A stretch of 44,221 nt of DNA from Candidatus Poribacteria bacterium (GTDB lineage Bacteria; Poribacteria; WGA-4E; WGA-3G), in contig VXPE01000135.1 in assembly GCA_009839745.1 (NCBI GenBank), forward strand, positions 14,189 to 58,409, in the 5' to 3' direction. Both the position numbers and the translations under genes were made by a program. Of this stretch, positions 32,386-40,258 are shown piece by piece; positions within the stretch are counted from its first letter, which is position 1; the number at the start of each line of letters is the position of its first letter. The notes under the pieces were generated by a model, which made no database searches, was not told the origin of the DNA, and was given only the letters and a program-made list of their open reading frames with translations.

Positions 32386-33327
32386 TCAGGCAATTGTTGG
32401 CGGGTTGACTTGCAAACTACCAACCAATTCTTTAATTGACCCCATATCTGTATTTTTCAGGTAGGCGTGAAGACCCTTCACGACCTCCATTGATGCCTGT
32501 GGATTGACGAAGTTGGCTGTCCCGACCGCCACGGCGGATGACCCAGCGATGAAGAATTCCACAGCGTCTGTTGCCGTCATGATGCCCCCCATTCCAACGA
32601 TAGGAATAGAGACGCTCTTATAAACCTCCCAAACCAATCTTAATGCCACCGGCTTTATCGCCGGACCTGAGAGTCCACCTGTCACGTTTGCGAGTTCCGG
32701 TTTCCGGGTTTCCGCGTTGATCGCCATGCCGAGGAGCGTGTTGATCGCAGAAAGCGCGTTTGCACCGGCATCCTCAACAGCGCGAGCAATCAGCGTAATA
32801 TCTGTGACGTTTGGGGAGAGTTTCACCAGTAGGGGTAGATGGGTCTTTGCCCGGACTTCTGTGACGAGTTGGTGTGCCAATGTCGCATCAACACCGAAAC
32901 TCATACCACCACAGTCTAAGTTCGGACAGGAGATATTCAGTTCTATACCCGCAACACCATCCACACTGTTCAGTTTTTCAGTTACGATGAGGTATTCTTC
33001 GACTGTTTTGCCGCAGACGTTGACAATCACGGGGACATCAAAATCACGTAGATAGGGAAGTTTTTCCGAGATAAAGCCATCTACGCCGACGTTTTGGAGT
33101 CCAATCGCATTCAGCATGCCGGACGGGGTTTCCATGATGCGTTGCATCGGGTTGCCGGGCCACGGCACACTCGTAACGCCTTTAACGACCACCGCACCGA
33201 GCTGGTTCAGGTCCACAAAGTTGACGTATTCACTACCGTAGCCGAATGTGCCGGATGCTGTCATGACAGGGTTTCGCATCTGGATTCCGCCGATATTTAC
33301 ATTGAGTGATAAATCTGTTGTGTCCAT
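32386..33327 (-). CDS. pyrD: Dihydroorotate dehydrogenase, class 1B-like catalytic subunit
   Basis: A 313-aa FMN enzyme that oxidises dihydroorotate to orotate in pyrimidine synthesis. 'MRNPVMTASGTFGYG' and 'MLNAIGLQNVG' bind FMN and substrate. The catalytic cysteine lies in 'NISCPNLDCGGMSFG', the class 1 pattern. 'GMGGIMTATDAVEFFIAG' and 'AVAVGTANF' hold the phosphate. The residues fit the 1B type, which normally needs an electron-transfer subunit PyrK; none is in this window. The start is ATG 33327 ('MDTTDLSLNVNIGG'), the usual length; a 48-codon upstream extension has no ribosome binding site. It precedes pyrB on the same strand. Confidence 0.92.
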   Translation of the reverse strand: MDTTDLSLNVNIGGIQMRNPVMTASGTFGYGSEYVNFVDLNQLGAVVVKGVTSVPWPGNPMQRIMETPSGMLNAIGLQNVGVDGFISEKLPYLRDFDVPVIVNVCGKTVEEYLIVTEKLNSVDGVAGIELNISCPNLDCGGMSFGVDATLAHQLVTEVRAKTHLPLLVKLSPNVTDITLIARAVEDAGANALSAINTLLGMAINAETRKPELANVTGGLSGPAIKPVALRLVWEVYKSVSIPIVGMGGIMTATDAVEFFIAGSSAVAVGTANFVNPQASMEVVKGLHAYLKNTDMGSIKELVGSLQVNPPTIA

Positions 33328-33519
33328 CGTATATAAGCGAAGGGTTTGTAGCTTTAGCGAAAATAATCGAGAATAGCAGGGCAAAACAATAGAATGCCAA
33401 CTATAACGACGAATACCCAAGATGTCGGTAGGCGTCGTTGGTACAATCCAGTAGGAAAAGTGTAACACCAATATATTTTAGGAGTCAAGGAAATTTTCGT
33501 ACGCACTTAGCAAGAGATG

Positions 33520-35556
33520 TTACCAACTCAGATAGACGACACGGAAGTCGAAAATCAATCCCAGAATACTGATGATGGATGCAACGATCACGTCCCCGAT
33601 AACCAAGCCGATGAAAAACGGAATAGAACGTCTATACAAGCGAACACCGCCTGTTGAAAGCAGGATCCGTTTAATTATCCAGCTGATGAGGAGCGGAAAC
33701 CAGAGACCAGTAAACGTCCACCAACTGGAGACGACGTAGCCGACGGGGTGCAGGGGCCACTGAACGAATCGCCATCGCAGGAGCAAAAGACTGATGGCGA
33801 AAGCGAATCCACCGGTAGTATAAAGCATGCCACTGATGCTCGTTTCGCTCGGATTGTAGAGCCATCCCGCCAGCCTGTTGAAGGCGGCGCGGGCATACCA
33901 CGAACGTGCTTGTTCTAAGCCGACTTCGTAGGAGAGATGTAGGTGTCCCCAAGCCGCGGAGAGCGCACCTACGAAAATCGCGATTGCCAATACCCACAGC
34001 AGCTGGGTCGGATTGAAACGGGTTTGATGTGCGAGTTTCAACCCCTCCAATTGGTGCGGCATTGGGTGTGCGCGATAGGATAGGTGATTCAACCAGAAAA
34101 AGAGCGACATTACCGAAAGATTCCGATTCCCAATGCGCCGTGTACCGAGAGCATCTGTCAAGAGCAAGTCTGGACCGGCGTTGTAAAGGTCGTGTGCCGG
34201 TGGTCCCAATTCGGCGCGAATGCGGGTAATTGTTATCGACATCGCGAAATAGAGGACGAAAAATAGACCCGCAAACCAGAGCGACATTCCTGCCTTGAAA
34301 CAGAATCCCATAATCAAAATAAATCCGACAAGCACCCCGATTCCCGCTGTTCTGTAACGTAACGCCTCACCTTCGTCACTCGTAGGGGGTTTTTGCTTGG
34401 GTGTTTCTTCGAGGTTTCCCTGCCCGCCCGGACGAGATAACCTCGCCCCTACGAAAATCGTTTGCAACACGACCTTAACGTGTGCGCGTCCCATCCATAA
34501 TGTCCAGAGGAAGAGGGCTATCCATACACCTCGTATTTGCGCCATTTCTCTCGGAAATCCGATGGCACTTCGCCAACCGAACATCTCACCGACGATCCGT
34601 TGGAAGTGCCAAAACAGATGGAAGAACCAGCAAGAAAACCCTAAATCCAGTGGAATCAGGAAACCTACGCCAATCGCAAACGGGAAAAAACTGATACGGA
34701 AACCCGGATTGTTCATCGCGCTCCACGGTTTATCGGGGAGTCGGAAGCCGCGATACAACGGAATTGTAGGGAAAGCAGGATCGATTTGGTGTAAACTATA
34801 GAGGAGGTTCAGGAGAGCGGCGATGCATAAGCCGACAACCATCATCCGTTTATTAAAAAATAGATGAGATGTCGTTCGTAGGGAGTTTCCTACGTTTGAA
34901 GCTGCGCGTGTGATTTCGTAAGGCAGTTGTGCGATCGGATAGGTGAGTCGTTCATGTTCCTGCCACTGCTTGCGTAAAAGCACGTTGAGGCAGAGCATTG
35001 TCACCCCGATGACGAGGCAGAACCCCACCCATATCAATGTTGGTAGCAGCCATGCCTCTATGTGTGTCTGAAGATAGAATGTGGATTCACCTTTGTAGAA
35101 CCCCTGCAGGACCTCTTGTTTTCCGACGACAAGCCATTCGGGGAGGTGTTGATGGAAGAGGTGTGCCCATTCGTTTTCGGTTGTTGCATACCAAAAACCG
35201 TTACCCATCAACGGCACCAAGACTTGTAGCATGTCGCGACCTGCGAAAACGGAGGCTTGGCACAGCATCGCATAGATGGTTAACAACTCGCTCTGTGTAA
35301 ACGCCAATGTTGGACGTAAACGACGCAGGACCGCGCTGAATCCGATAAGGACAAGCAACGTAAATAGAACATTAAAGAGTAATGCCAAACTCGTGGGGCG
35401 GTTGGAATCCCAGATATAACTGAGATGTAGAACCCAGTAGCTATTAAAGGGGATGAGAAGGATGCCGATCAGCGTTGCGCGTAGCGTAATAGGACTGTTT
35501 GATTTTTTAACGATTGAATCCGGGCTGCTGCGTCCGTTGTCCTTGCGGTATTCCAA
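33520..35556 (-). CDS. OPT-like/DUF6785-type membrane protein with in-frame palindromic insert
   Basis: A 678-aa protein with about 13 membrane segments, related in layout to the permease at 1904-3892. The motif 'RLTYPIAQLPYEIT' (about 202-218) occupies the same place as 'RLPYPMAPISAQGA' there. Residues about 368-392 ('VGARLSRPGGQGNLEETPKQ' and onward) are encoded by a 73-bp palindromic element and form a hydrophilic loop between membrane segments that looks foreign to the protein. The start is TTG 35556, with GAGAGG upstream. The alternative ATG just upstream is in another frame. The substrate is unknown; related proteins are loosely annotated as peptide transporters. Confidence 0.72.
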   Translation of the reverse strand: MEYRKDNGRSSPDSIVKKSNSPITLRATLIGILLIPFNSYWVLHLSYIWDSNRPTSLALLFNVLFTLLVLIGFSAVLRRLRPTLAFTQSELLTIYAMLCQASVFAGRDMLQVLVPLMGNGFWYATTENEWAHLFHQHLPEWLVVGKQEVLQGFYKGESTFYLQTHIEAWLLPTLIWVGFCLVIGVTMLCLNVLLRKQWQEHERLTYPIAQLPYEITRAASNVGNSLRTTSHLFFNKRMMVVGLCIAALLNLLYSLHQIDPAFPTIPLYRGFRLPDKPWSAMNNPGFRISFFPFAIGVGFLIPLDLGFSCWFFHLFWHFQRIVGEMFGWRSAIGFPREMAQIRGVWIALFLWTLWMGRAHVKVVLQTIFVGARLSRPGGQGNLEETPKQKPPTSDEGEALRYRTAGIGVLVGFILIMGFCFKAGMSLWFAGLFFVLYFAMSITITRIRAELGPPAHDLYNAGPDLLLTDALGTRRIGNRNLSVMSLFFWLNHLSYRAHPMPHQLEGLKLAHQTRFNPTQLLWVLAIAIFVGALSAAWGHLHLSYEVGLEQARSWYARAAFNRLAGWLYNPSETSISGMLYTTGGFAFAISLLLLRWRFVQWPLHPVGYVVSSWWTFTGLWFPLLISWIIKRILLSTGGVRLYRRSIPFFIGLVIGDVIVASIISILGLIFDFRVVYLSW
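34381..34453. repeat. 73-bp palindromic element inside a coding sequence
   Basis: The element is bounded by perfect 8-bp inverted repeats, CGTAGGGG (34381-34388) and CCCCTACG (34446-34453). It contains a second inverted pair, CGAGGTT (34410-34416) and AACCTCG (34439-34445), and the 20-mer GGGTTTTTGCTTGGGTGTTT (34387-34406). The nested structure resembles a REP/MITE-type mobile unit. It lies in frame within the second OPT-like permease. Confidence 0.8.
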
Positions 35557-35606
35557 TTGTGAAGAAACCTCTCATAACCTGAAGCAGATGAAGGAGATAA
35601 CCAGAG

Positions 35607-35828
35607 ATGGTAATGATGATAATATTTAGTCTCGTTGTTATAATTATGATCTGTGGGGGTGTGCTGCTTGCACGCTTGGCAACGGTTGCCAAATCTAAGA
35701 GGTCGTGGATATGGGGATTTTTCATTCTCATCGTGCTTATCTGCGTGCCACTTTTTCTATTGGGTCTCGGCGTATGGTTTCTCCACTTTCGTGGAATATC
35801 GTCGGGACAATTTAGTCCATTTGGTTAA
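35607..35828 (+). CDS. Small two-helix membrane protein
   Basis: A 73-aa protein with two strongly hydrophobic stretches (about residues 4-24 and 34-57) separated by a basic loop 'ATVAKSKRSW'. The ATG at 35607 is preceded by AAGGAG ten nt upstream. It is divergent from the OPT-like permease, with only 50 bp between start codons, and convergent with the M50B gene, whose stop lies 15 bp beyond its own. It is not a recognised family. The good ribosome binding site and two clean helices support a real gene. Confidence 0.6.
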   Translation: MVMMIIFSLVVIIMICGGVLLARLATVAKSKRSWIWGFFILIVLICVPLFLLGLGVWFLHFRGISSGQFSPFG

Positions 35829-35843
35829 TAGCGCGTTGCAAAA

Positions 35844-36536
35844 TCAGAGGTTTTCCTCCGCAGATATTTCTTCTTGGGCAACTGGCGTTTTGCCTGCCAG
35901 ATACAGAAACCATAGCGTAAGTGCGATTGCAATGAGAATCCACAGGACACCCCAAACCTCAGTCGGAATACCTGTGATCTCCGAGAGCATTCGGGCATCC
36001 GAACGGAGGTTCGATCTGTCCAGAACATCGCTTTTAATGTCAAGAATCGCGTAGAGACAACTCGTCACACCGATAATACGGAGAACCCAATCGTTGAACA
36101 CTTCTGGGAGATAGAAACCGATGGCAACCAGCGCGATGCCAAAACCGATACCGAACAGATACGTAAATGTGCTCTCCCCGTAGCCGATGGAGATAGCCAC
36201 CAGACCGACGCCGATAAGGATACTAATCACTTTATCGAAGTGAGTTCTCGCCGCCAAGAGTAAGATGAGTCCACCCCACAGCAGACTGCCAAGATACCCC
36301 GCGGTCAACGTCAAAAACCGGGAGCCGCCTTGTGTCAGGGCATACCCTCCCTGCTGCGGGTTAATCTGGATCTCTACAATGCGACCGCCGGTTGCGACCG
36401 CCGCGAGTCCGTGGCTCACTTCATGCATAAAGACGACAAAGATTTTGAGGGGATACACAAACAGGGTATTCCATAAAAACACAATGCCAATGAAAATCAG
36501 AAGCAGCGCAATGTAACGTTTAAAAATTGATACCAT
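35844..36536 (-). CDS. M50B-type membrane metallopeptidase
   Basis: A 230-aa multi-pass protein of the Peptidase_M50B group (PF13398). A first helix ends at the zinc motif HExxH ('MHEVSHGLAAVATGG', His38, Glu39, His42). 'GSRFLTLTAGYLGSLLWGG' follows, and near residue 180 is the third-ligand region 'SDARMLSEITGIP', with a conserved Asp. Such proteins are site-2-protease relatives; the substrate is unknown. The start ATG has AAAGGA five nt upstream. Its promoter region is shared with the divergent aroC gene. Confidence 0.88.
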   Translation of the reverse strand: MVSIFKRYIALLLIFIGIVFLWNTLFVYPLKIFVVFMHEVSHGLAAVATGGRIVEIQINPQQGGYALTQGGSRFLTLTAGYLGSLLWGGLILLLAARTHFDKVISILIGVGLVAISIGYGESTFTYLFGIGFGIALVAIGFYLPEVFNDWVLRIIGVTSCLYAILDIKSDVLDRSNLRSDARMLSEITGIPTEVWGVLWILIAIALTLWFLYLAGKTPVAQEEISAEENL

Positions 36537-36553
36537 AGAATCCTTTAAATTGC

Positions 36554-36582
36554 TTGCTTTTTACGGCAGAATCTGATATAGT
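36554..36582 (+). promoter_or_regulatory. Promoter candidate for aroC
   Basis: TTGCTT (36554-36559), a 17-bp spacer and TATAGT (36577-36582). The predicted transcript start is about 65 nt before the aroC ATG. Confidence 0.4.
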
Positions 36583-36618
36583 ATACCATAAGATGCTCAA
36601 AATATACAATTCTAAAGG

Positions 36619-36653
36619 TAAGGGACACGCTTTCAAAGCGTGCCTGTAAAAAA
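36619..36653 (+). promoter_or_regulatory. Hairpin between Shine-Dalgarno-like site and aroC start
   Basis: CACGCTTT (36626-36633) and AAAGCGTG (36635-36642) form a stem directly after TAAGGG (36619-36624) and 11 nt before the ATG at 36654. No other ribosome binding site is visible. Folding the hairpin would bring TAAGGG to roughly normal distance from the ATG; this is inference. Confidence 0.4.
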
Positions 36654-37739
36654 ATGAATACATTCGGTCATCTTTTTCGGATTACAACCTGGGGCGAATC
36701 ACACGGCGGAGCTGTCGGCGTTGTCGTTGACGGGTGTCCACCGCAAATCGACCTGGATATATCCACAATACAATTTGAACTGGATCGGCGGAGACCGGGG
36801 CAGAGCCATCTGACGACACCGCGTCAGGAGAGCGATATCGTTGAGATACTTTCCGGTGTCTTTGAGGGAAAGACGCTCGGGACGCCTATCTCCATGCTGG
36901 TGTGGAATAAAGACGCACGCCCGTCAGCCTACGAACACCTGAAAGACGTTTACAGACCCTCACACGCCGATTTTACATATCAAGAGAAGTACGGAATCCG
37001 AAACTGGCAAGGTGGCGGTAGGGCAAGTGCACGGGAAACCATCGGACGTGTCGCGGCGGGAGCAATTGCGAAGCAAGTTTTGCGCGAAATGTCCGGAACT
37101 GAAACGCTCGCTTATGTCAAACAGATTCATACCTTGGAAGCCGAAGTCGATGCAGATATGGTGACGCTTGAAGAGATAGAAGCGAGTCCTGTCCGGTGTC
37201 CCGACCCTATTGTCGGTCCGAAAATGGCGGAGCGCATCGATCAGGCGCGGCGGGATCTCGACTCTCTGGGGGGTATCATCGAATCGGTTGCTCGTAATGT
37301 GCCTGTTGGACTCGGCGAACCCGTGTTCGATAAACTCAAAGCGGATTTGGCGAAAGCAATGATGTCGCTCCCCGCAACGATGGGGTTCCAAATCGGCTCC
37401 GGTTTTGGTGGTGTTACAATGACGGGGTCTGAACATAACGATCCCTTTTATCTCGAAAAGGACGACCAAACGGAGCACATTCGGACGCGGACAAATAATT
37501 CCGGCGGTACACAGGGCGGTATTTCAAACGGCGAAAATATTCTGTTCCAAGTCGCTTTCAAACCGACAGCAACAATCGGTAAACCGCAACAGACCGTTGA
37601 TATGCACGGGAGTGAGGTGACGTTAGAAGCAAGCGGACGACACGATCCCTGTGTTTTAGTGCGAGCCCCCGCTATTGTCGAAGCGATGGCAGCACTTGTT
37701 CTCACGGATCATCTACTCCGGCATCGTTCCAGATCTTAA
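36654..37739 (+). CDS. aroC: Chorismate synthase
   Basis: A 361-aa enzyme that converts EPSP to chorismate, the last step of the shikimate pathway, using reduced FMN. Family motifs are complete: '[17 protein letters not shown]', '[17 protein letters not shown]', '[18 protein letters not shown]', '[16 protein letters not shown]', '[13 protein letters not shown]' and the C-terminal '[19 protein letters not shown]'. The length is normal. It starts at ATG 36654. A hairpin rather than a plain ribosome binding site lies before the start. No other shikimate gene is nearby, so it stands alone. Confidence 0.96.
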   Translation: MNTFGHLFRITTWGESHGGAVGVVVDGCPPQIDLDISTIQFELDRRRPGQSHLTTPRQESDIVEILSGVFEGKTLGTPISMLVWNKDARPSAYEHLKDVYRPSHADFTYQEKYGIRNWQGGGRASARETIGRVAAGAIAKQVLREMSGTETLAYVKQIHTLEAEVDADMVTLEEIEASPVRCPDPIVGPKMAERIDQARRDLDSLGGIIESVARNVPVGLGEPVFDKLKADLAKAMMSLPATMGFQIGSGFGGVTMTGSEHNDPFYLEKDDQTEHIRTRTNNSGGTQGGISNGENILFQVAFKPTATIGKPQQTVDMHGSEVTLEASGRHDPCVLVRAPAIVEAMAALVLTDHLLRHRSRS

Positions 37740-37852
37740 GAGCCAAGGGTTTCCATTCAAGTTCCCGGAATTTTCCAATAGTTATTAACAAACCTTTCAT
37801 AACTCAGGGGGATCAAAATTAACCAGAAACCACTGCGTAATGAAATGGAGCA

Positions 37853-37972
37853 GTGGACATTACCTCCCGTTCCATCTTCAGGAATACGCGAGCGCGTCTG
37901 CCGTGGCTACTGGCGAGTTTTGTAGGTGGCCTCCTCGCTCTCTATGTCATTGATATTTTTGAAGCACAATAG
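37853..37972 (+). pseudogene. MgtE magnesium-transporter fragment
   Basis: A 39-codon open stretch encodes 'RNTRARLPWLLASFVGGLLA' followed by 'LYVIDIFEAQ' and a stop. This resembles the start of the MgtE membrane domain, where a basic stretch, RLPWLL and a helix ending in FE are typical. No other part of MgtE (CBS domains, remaining helices) is nearby. It is most likely a decayed relic. Confidence 0.5.
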
Positions 37973-37991
37973 CGATTGATGTGGTCGGTAT

Positions 37992-38029
37992 TTTCGCCTA
38001 TTTTTTATTGGCGAAAGCTTTACTTTTTT
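37992..38029 (+). terminator. Possible terminator hairpin
   Basis: TTTCGCC (37992-37998) and GGCGAAA (38010-38016) form a 7-bp stem with an 11-nt T-rich loop, followed by CTTTACTTTTTT. It is weaker than a classical intrinsic terminator, because the T run is 7 nt from the stem. Confidence 0.35.
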
Positions 38030-38045
38030 GATGGGGATCAGAATA

Positions 38046-38543
38046 ATGGCTACAGGATCGGAAATCAAAGGCATCATACCTGATGAAGCGTTGGAAGTCT
38101 GCGCTCGACAGATAATTGTGAGCTACTTTCATGAAATGCTGTCCTACAAAAAGGGAGCCAAAGAGGGAACTGATATCGAATTTGTCCACGATATGCGTGT
38201 CACCTCGCGTCGGTTACGAGCCGCGATGGACAATTTCGCTGACTGTTTTCCAAAGAGACCGTTCAAAAAACATTACAAAAAGGTAAAGGCAATAACCCGA
38301 ACCATGGGAGCCGTGCGGGATTTGGATGTCCTCATCGTTCGTTTTGAGACCGAATTGGTGAATCTGACGGAGGGGGAGCGGTCGGACATCCGAGAGGTAA
38401 TTGAGCACCTACAGCGGAAACGGAAAGACGCACGAGAACCGATGCTAATGCTCTTTGAAGAACTCGAAGAAACCGGTTTTGAGACCGAGTTTTTAGAATT
38501 TTTTGCAGATCGCCAATCCACCTTACCGAACTGCAAGGTGTAA
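38046..38543 (+). CDS. CHAD-domain protein, N-terminal half
   Basis: A 165-aa protein containing the first half of a CHAD domain (PF05235), a helical bundle that binds polyphosphate through conserved basic and His residues. 'FVHDMRVTSRRLRAAMDNF' and 'MGAVRDLDVLI' are the typical first-half motifs. The second half is missing here but is encoded by the next gene. The last residues before the stop (STLPNCKV) are encoded by a degenerate copy of the RBS-carrying repeat, so an insertion probably created this end. The ATG at 38046 is preceded by GGGGATC; ATG 38031 is an alternative. Confidence 0.78.
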   Translation: MATGSEIKGIIPDEALEVCARQIIVSYFHEMLSYKKGAKEGTDIEFVHDMRVTSRRLRAAMDNFADCFPKRPFKKHYKKVKAITRTMGAVRDLDVLIVRFETELVNLTEGERSDIREVIEHLQRKRKDAREPMLMLFEELEETGFETEFLEFFADRQSTLPNCKV

Positions 38544-38660
38544 TTGGAAAGAAAAAGTATACCAAGGCGCGTAGCTCGTAATGTAATCGAGAGCGGGTAT
38601 ACGGAGAGGAACTTGATGGTTATCAACCGACCTCACCGAACCGCAAGGTATAATTAAAAA
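38525..38660 (+). repeat. Two RBS-type repeat copies flanking a hairpin inside the split CHAD locus
   Basis: The first core, ACCGAACTGCAAGG (38525-38538), lies at the end of the first CHAD gene. The second, ACCGAACCGCAAGG (38635-38648), is followed by TATAATTAAAAA and the ATG at 38661. Between them, GTATACC (about 38567) and GGTATAC (about 38596) form an inverted repeat with partly paired inner arms. The cores are 110 bp apart in direct orientation. Confidence 0.8.
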
Positions 38661-39152
38661 ATGGCGAAGGCGCATAAAATTACCGGTGTTGCACCGCTGC
38701 GGAGTTATCGGGAGAACGCACGCATCATTCTCCCACAAAGGCTTGAAGAGGTGTATACGTGGGAACCGTTCATTCGAGACGAGACGAAGCGTGAAGAACT
38801 CCACAATATGCGGATCTCCATTAAACGCCTCCGGTATACGATGGAACTTTTTCGTGTGGCTTCTGGATTACCGGCTGATGACCAATACGCTGGGTTTCTC
38901 GCCGTAATCGTTGATTTACAAGAGATACTCGGTGATATTCACGACGCTGATGTCGTCTTGGAGGTCTTAGCGGATTATACATCTCAATCGGGAAACCGGG
39001 AAGGACAGGTTGATATCCCATCGGGTGTAGCAACGCTCATCGCTCGGACGCAGGAAACCCGCAAAGCGGATTATGAAACGTTTTTGGAAAAATGGGACCA
39101 ACTCTCCGCCGCAGGTTTCAAACAGGAATTGTTATCATTTTTTCTGTCATAG
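38661..39152 (+). CDS. CHAD-domain protein, C-terminal half
   Basis: A 163-aa protein with the second half of a CHAD domain: 'LHNMRISIKRLRYTMELF' and 'LQEILGDIHDADVVLEVL'. Intact CHAD domains of about 280-300 aa carry both half-motifs, so this gene and the preceding one look like one gene broken in two. The ATG at 38661 gets its ribosome binding site from a dispersed repeat (ACCGAACCGCAAGG). The two halves may still assemble as separate chains; this is inference. It is directly upstream of the ROK kinase. Confidence 0.8.
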   Translation: MAKAHKITGVAPLRSYRENARIILPQRLEEVYTWEPFIRDETKREELHNMRISIKRLRYTMELFRVASGLPADDQYAGFLAVIVDLQEILGDIHDADVVLEVLADYTSQSGNREGQVDIPSGVATLIARTQETRKADYETFLEKWDQLSAAGFKQELLSFFLS

Positions 39153-39171
39153 AAAAACCAAACACGCCTCA

Positions 39172-39196
39172 ACGAACCGCAAGGAGAGTTAAAAAT
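39172..39196 (+). repeat. RBS-carrying dispersed repeat (copy before the ROK gene)
   Basis: ACGAACCGCAAGGA (39172-39185) is followed by GAGTTAAAAAT and the ATG at 39197. AAGGA is the ribosome binding site. Only the 3' part of the repeat is recognisable here. Confidence 0.75.
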
Positions 39197-40171
39197 ATGA
39201 GTGCTAATGTTATCGGTGTGGATATGGGCGGCACTAAGATTCTGTCCGCTGTCATTGATACAGAGGGGAATGTCTTAGCCACAGCCAAAGTCCCAACGAA
39301 GGCGGACAGAGACGTATCCGAAGTGATTGATCGGATCGCAGGTTCCGTCCAGAAAGCGATTGACAAATCAGGCGTTGCCTCCGATTCAATTCAAGCGATT
39401 GGCATTGGTGCCCCGGGACCGCTTGACCCCGCAACAGGTGTTGTCATTTTCGCACCGAATCTCGGCTGGCAGGACGTTCCACTGAAGACAGAGTTAGAAA
39501 CACGCACGGGCTTCCCAACTTTTGTTGACAATGATGTGAACGTCGGAACGCTCGGTGAACACGTGTTTGGTGCGGGACAAGGTGTTCAGAATGTCGTTGG
39601 AATTTTTGTAGGCACGGGTATCGGTGGTGGCATCATTCTAAACGGTGAATTGTTCCATGGGGCAAGTAAGACGGCTGGTGAAATCGGACATATCATCGTC
39701 AAAGCGGGCGGACCCCGCTGTGGCTGTGGCACGCGTGGATGTTTAGAAGCAATCGCCAGCCGCACGGCGATGACAAAGCAATTCCGAAAGGCTATTCTAA
39801 AAAAGGGAAAGAAGAGTATAATTTCCGAACTCACCGGCGGTGACCTGAGTGCGATTCGGAGTGGCGTTTTAGCGAAAGCGATCCGCGCAAACGATAAGTT
39901 AACCCTCAAAATTTTCAAAAAAGTAACGAAATATCTTGGTATTGGCATTGGTTCTATTGTAAATTTCTTGAATCCGGAGATGATTGTGCTGGGTGGGGGT
40001 GTCGTTGAAGCATTGGACGATAAATTCTTGGACGATATCCGTACCGCCGCTGAAAAATACGCGCTGCCCAATACGCTGAGCGGGGTTCAAATTGTACCGG
40101 CAAAACTGGGCGATAATTCCGCTATTCTGGGCGCAGCTGCCTTAGCACGACAACGATCCGAAACGGCGTAG
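39197..40171 (+). CDS. ROK-family sugar kinase (glucokinase-like)
   Basis: A 324-aa sugar kinase. 'GVDMGGTKI' is the ATP phosphate loop. 'VDNDVN' (catalytic Asp113), 'GTGIGGGIILNG', 'GEIGH' (sugar-binding Glu162, His165) and the zinc motif Cys175-x-Cys177-x4-Cys182 ('CGCGTRGCLE') complete the ROK pattern. It phosphorylates a hexose, most likely glucose, at O6; N-acetylmannosamine or others are possible. The start is the repeat-provided ATG 39197; the open frame extends further upstream into the CHAD gene. Polyphosphate-using relatives exist in this family, but the intact zinc motif fits an ATP enzyme better. Confidence 0.88.
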   Translation: MSANVIGVDMGGTKILSAVIDTEGNVLATAKVPTKADRDVSEVIDRIAGSVQKAIDKSGVASDSIQAIGIGAPGPLDPATGVVIFAPNLGWQDVPLKTELETRTGFPTFVDNDVNVGTLGEHVFGAGQGVQNVVGIFVGTGIGGGIILNGELFHGASKTAGEIGHIIVKAGGPRCGCGTRGCLEAIASRTAMTKQFRKAILKKGKKSIISELTGGDLSAIRSGVLAKAIRANDKLTLKIFKKVTKYLGIGIGSIVNFLNPEMIVLGGGVVEALDDKFLDDIRTAAEKYALPNTLSGVQIVPAKLGDNSAILGAAALARQRSETA

Positions 40172-40210
40172 CGAAACTGAGACCCGACGGTATCGTTTTA
40201 CTTTTCTATA

Positions 40211-40258
40211 GCAAGTTTTGGCTTGCAAGCTGCGCCAAAATCGAGGGAGAGTGAATCC
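40211..40258 (+). other. Leader of the VTC-like gene with hairpin and ribosome binding site
   Basis: GCAAG/CTTGC (about 40211-40227) forms a small hairpin. GAGGGAGAG at 40243-40251 lies 7 nt before the ATG at 40259. This placement favours 40259 as the start over the longer frame beginning at 40223. Confidence 0.5.

Larger units (their letters stand above)
37740..38045. other. Intergenic region after aroC
   Basis: About 306 bp between aroC and the first CHAD gene. It holds the MgtE-like relic (37853-37972) and a hairpin followed by a T run (37992-38029). Otherwise I see no feature. Confidence 0.5.

Noticed and set aside
39197-40171. ROK gene as a dedicated polyphosphate glucokinase
   Set aside because: The zinc motif CxCGxxGCxE is intact, which favours the ATP-dependent group. 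Kept only as part of the polyphosphate hypothesis.
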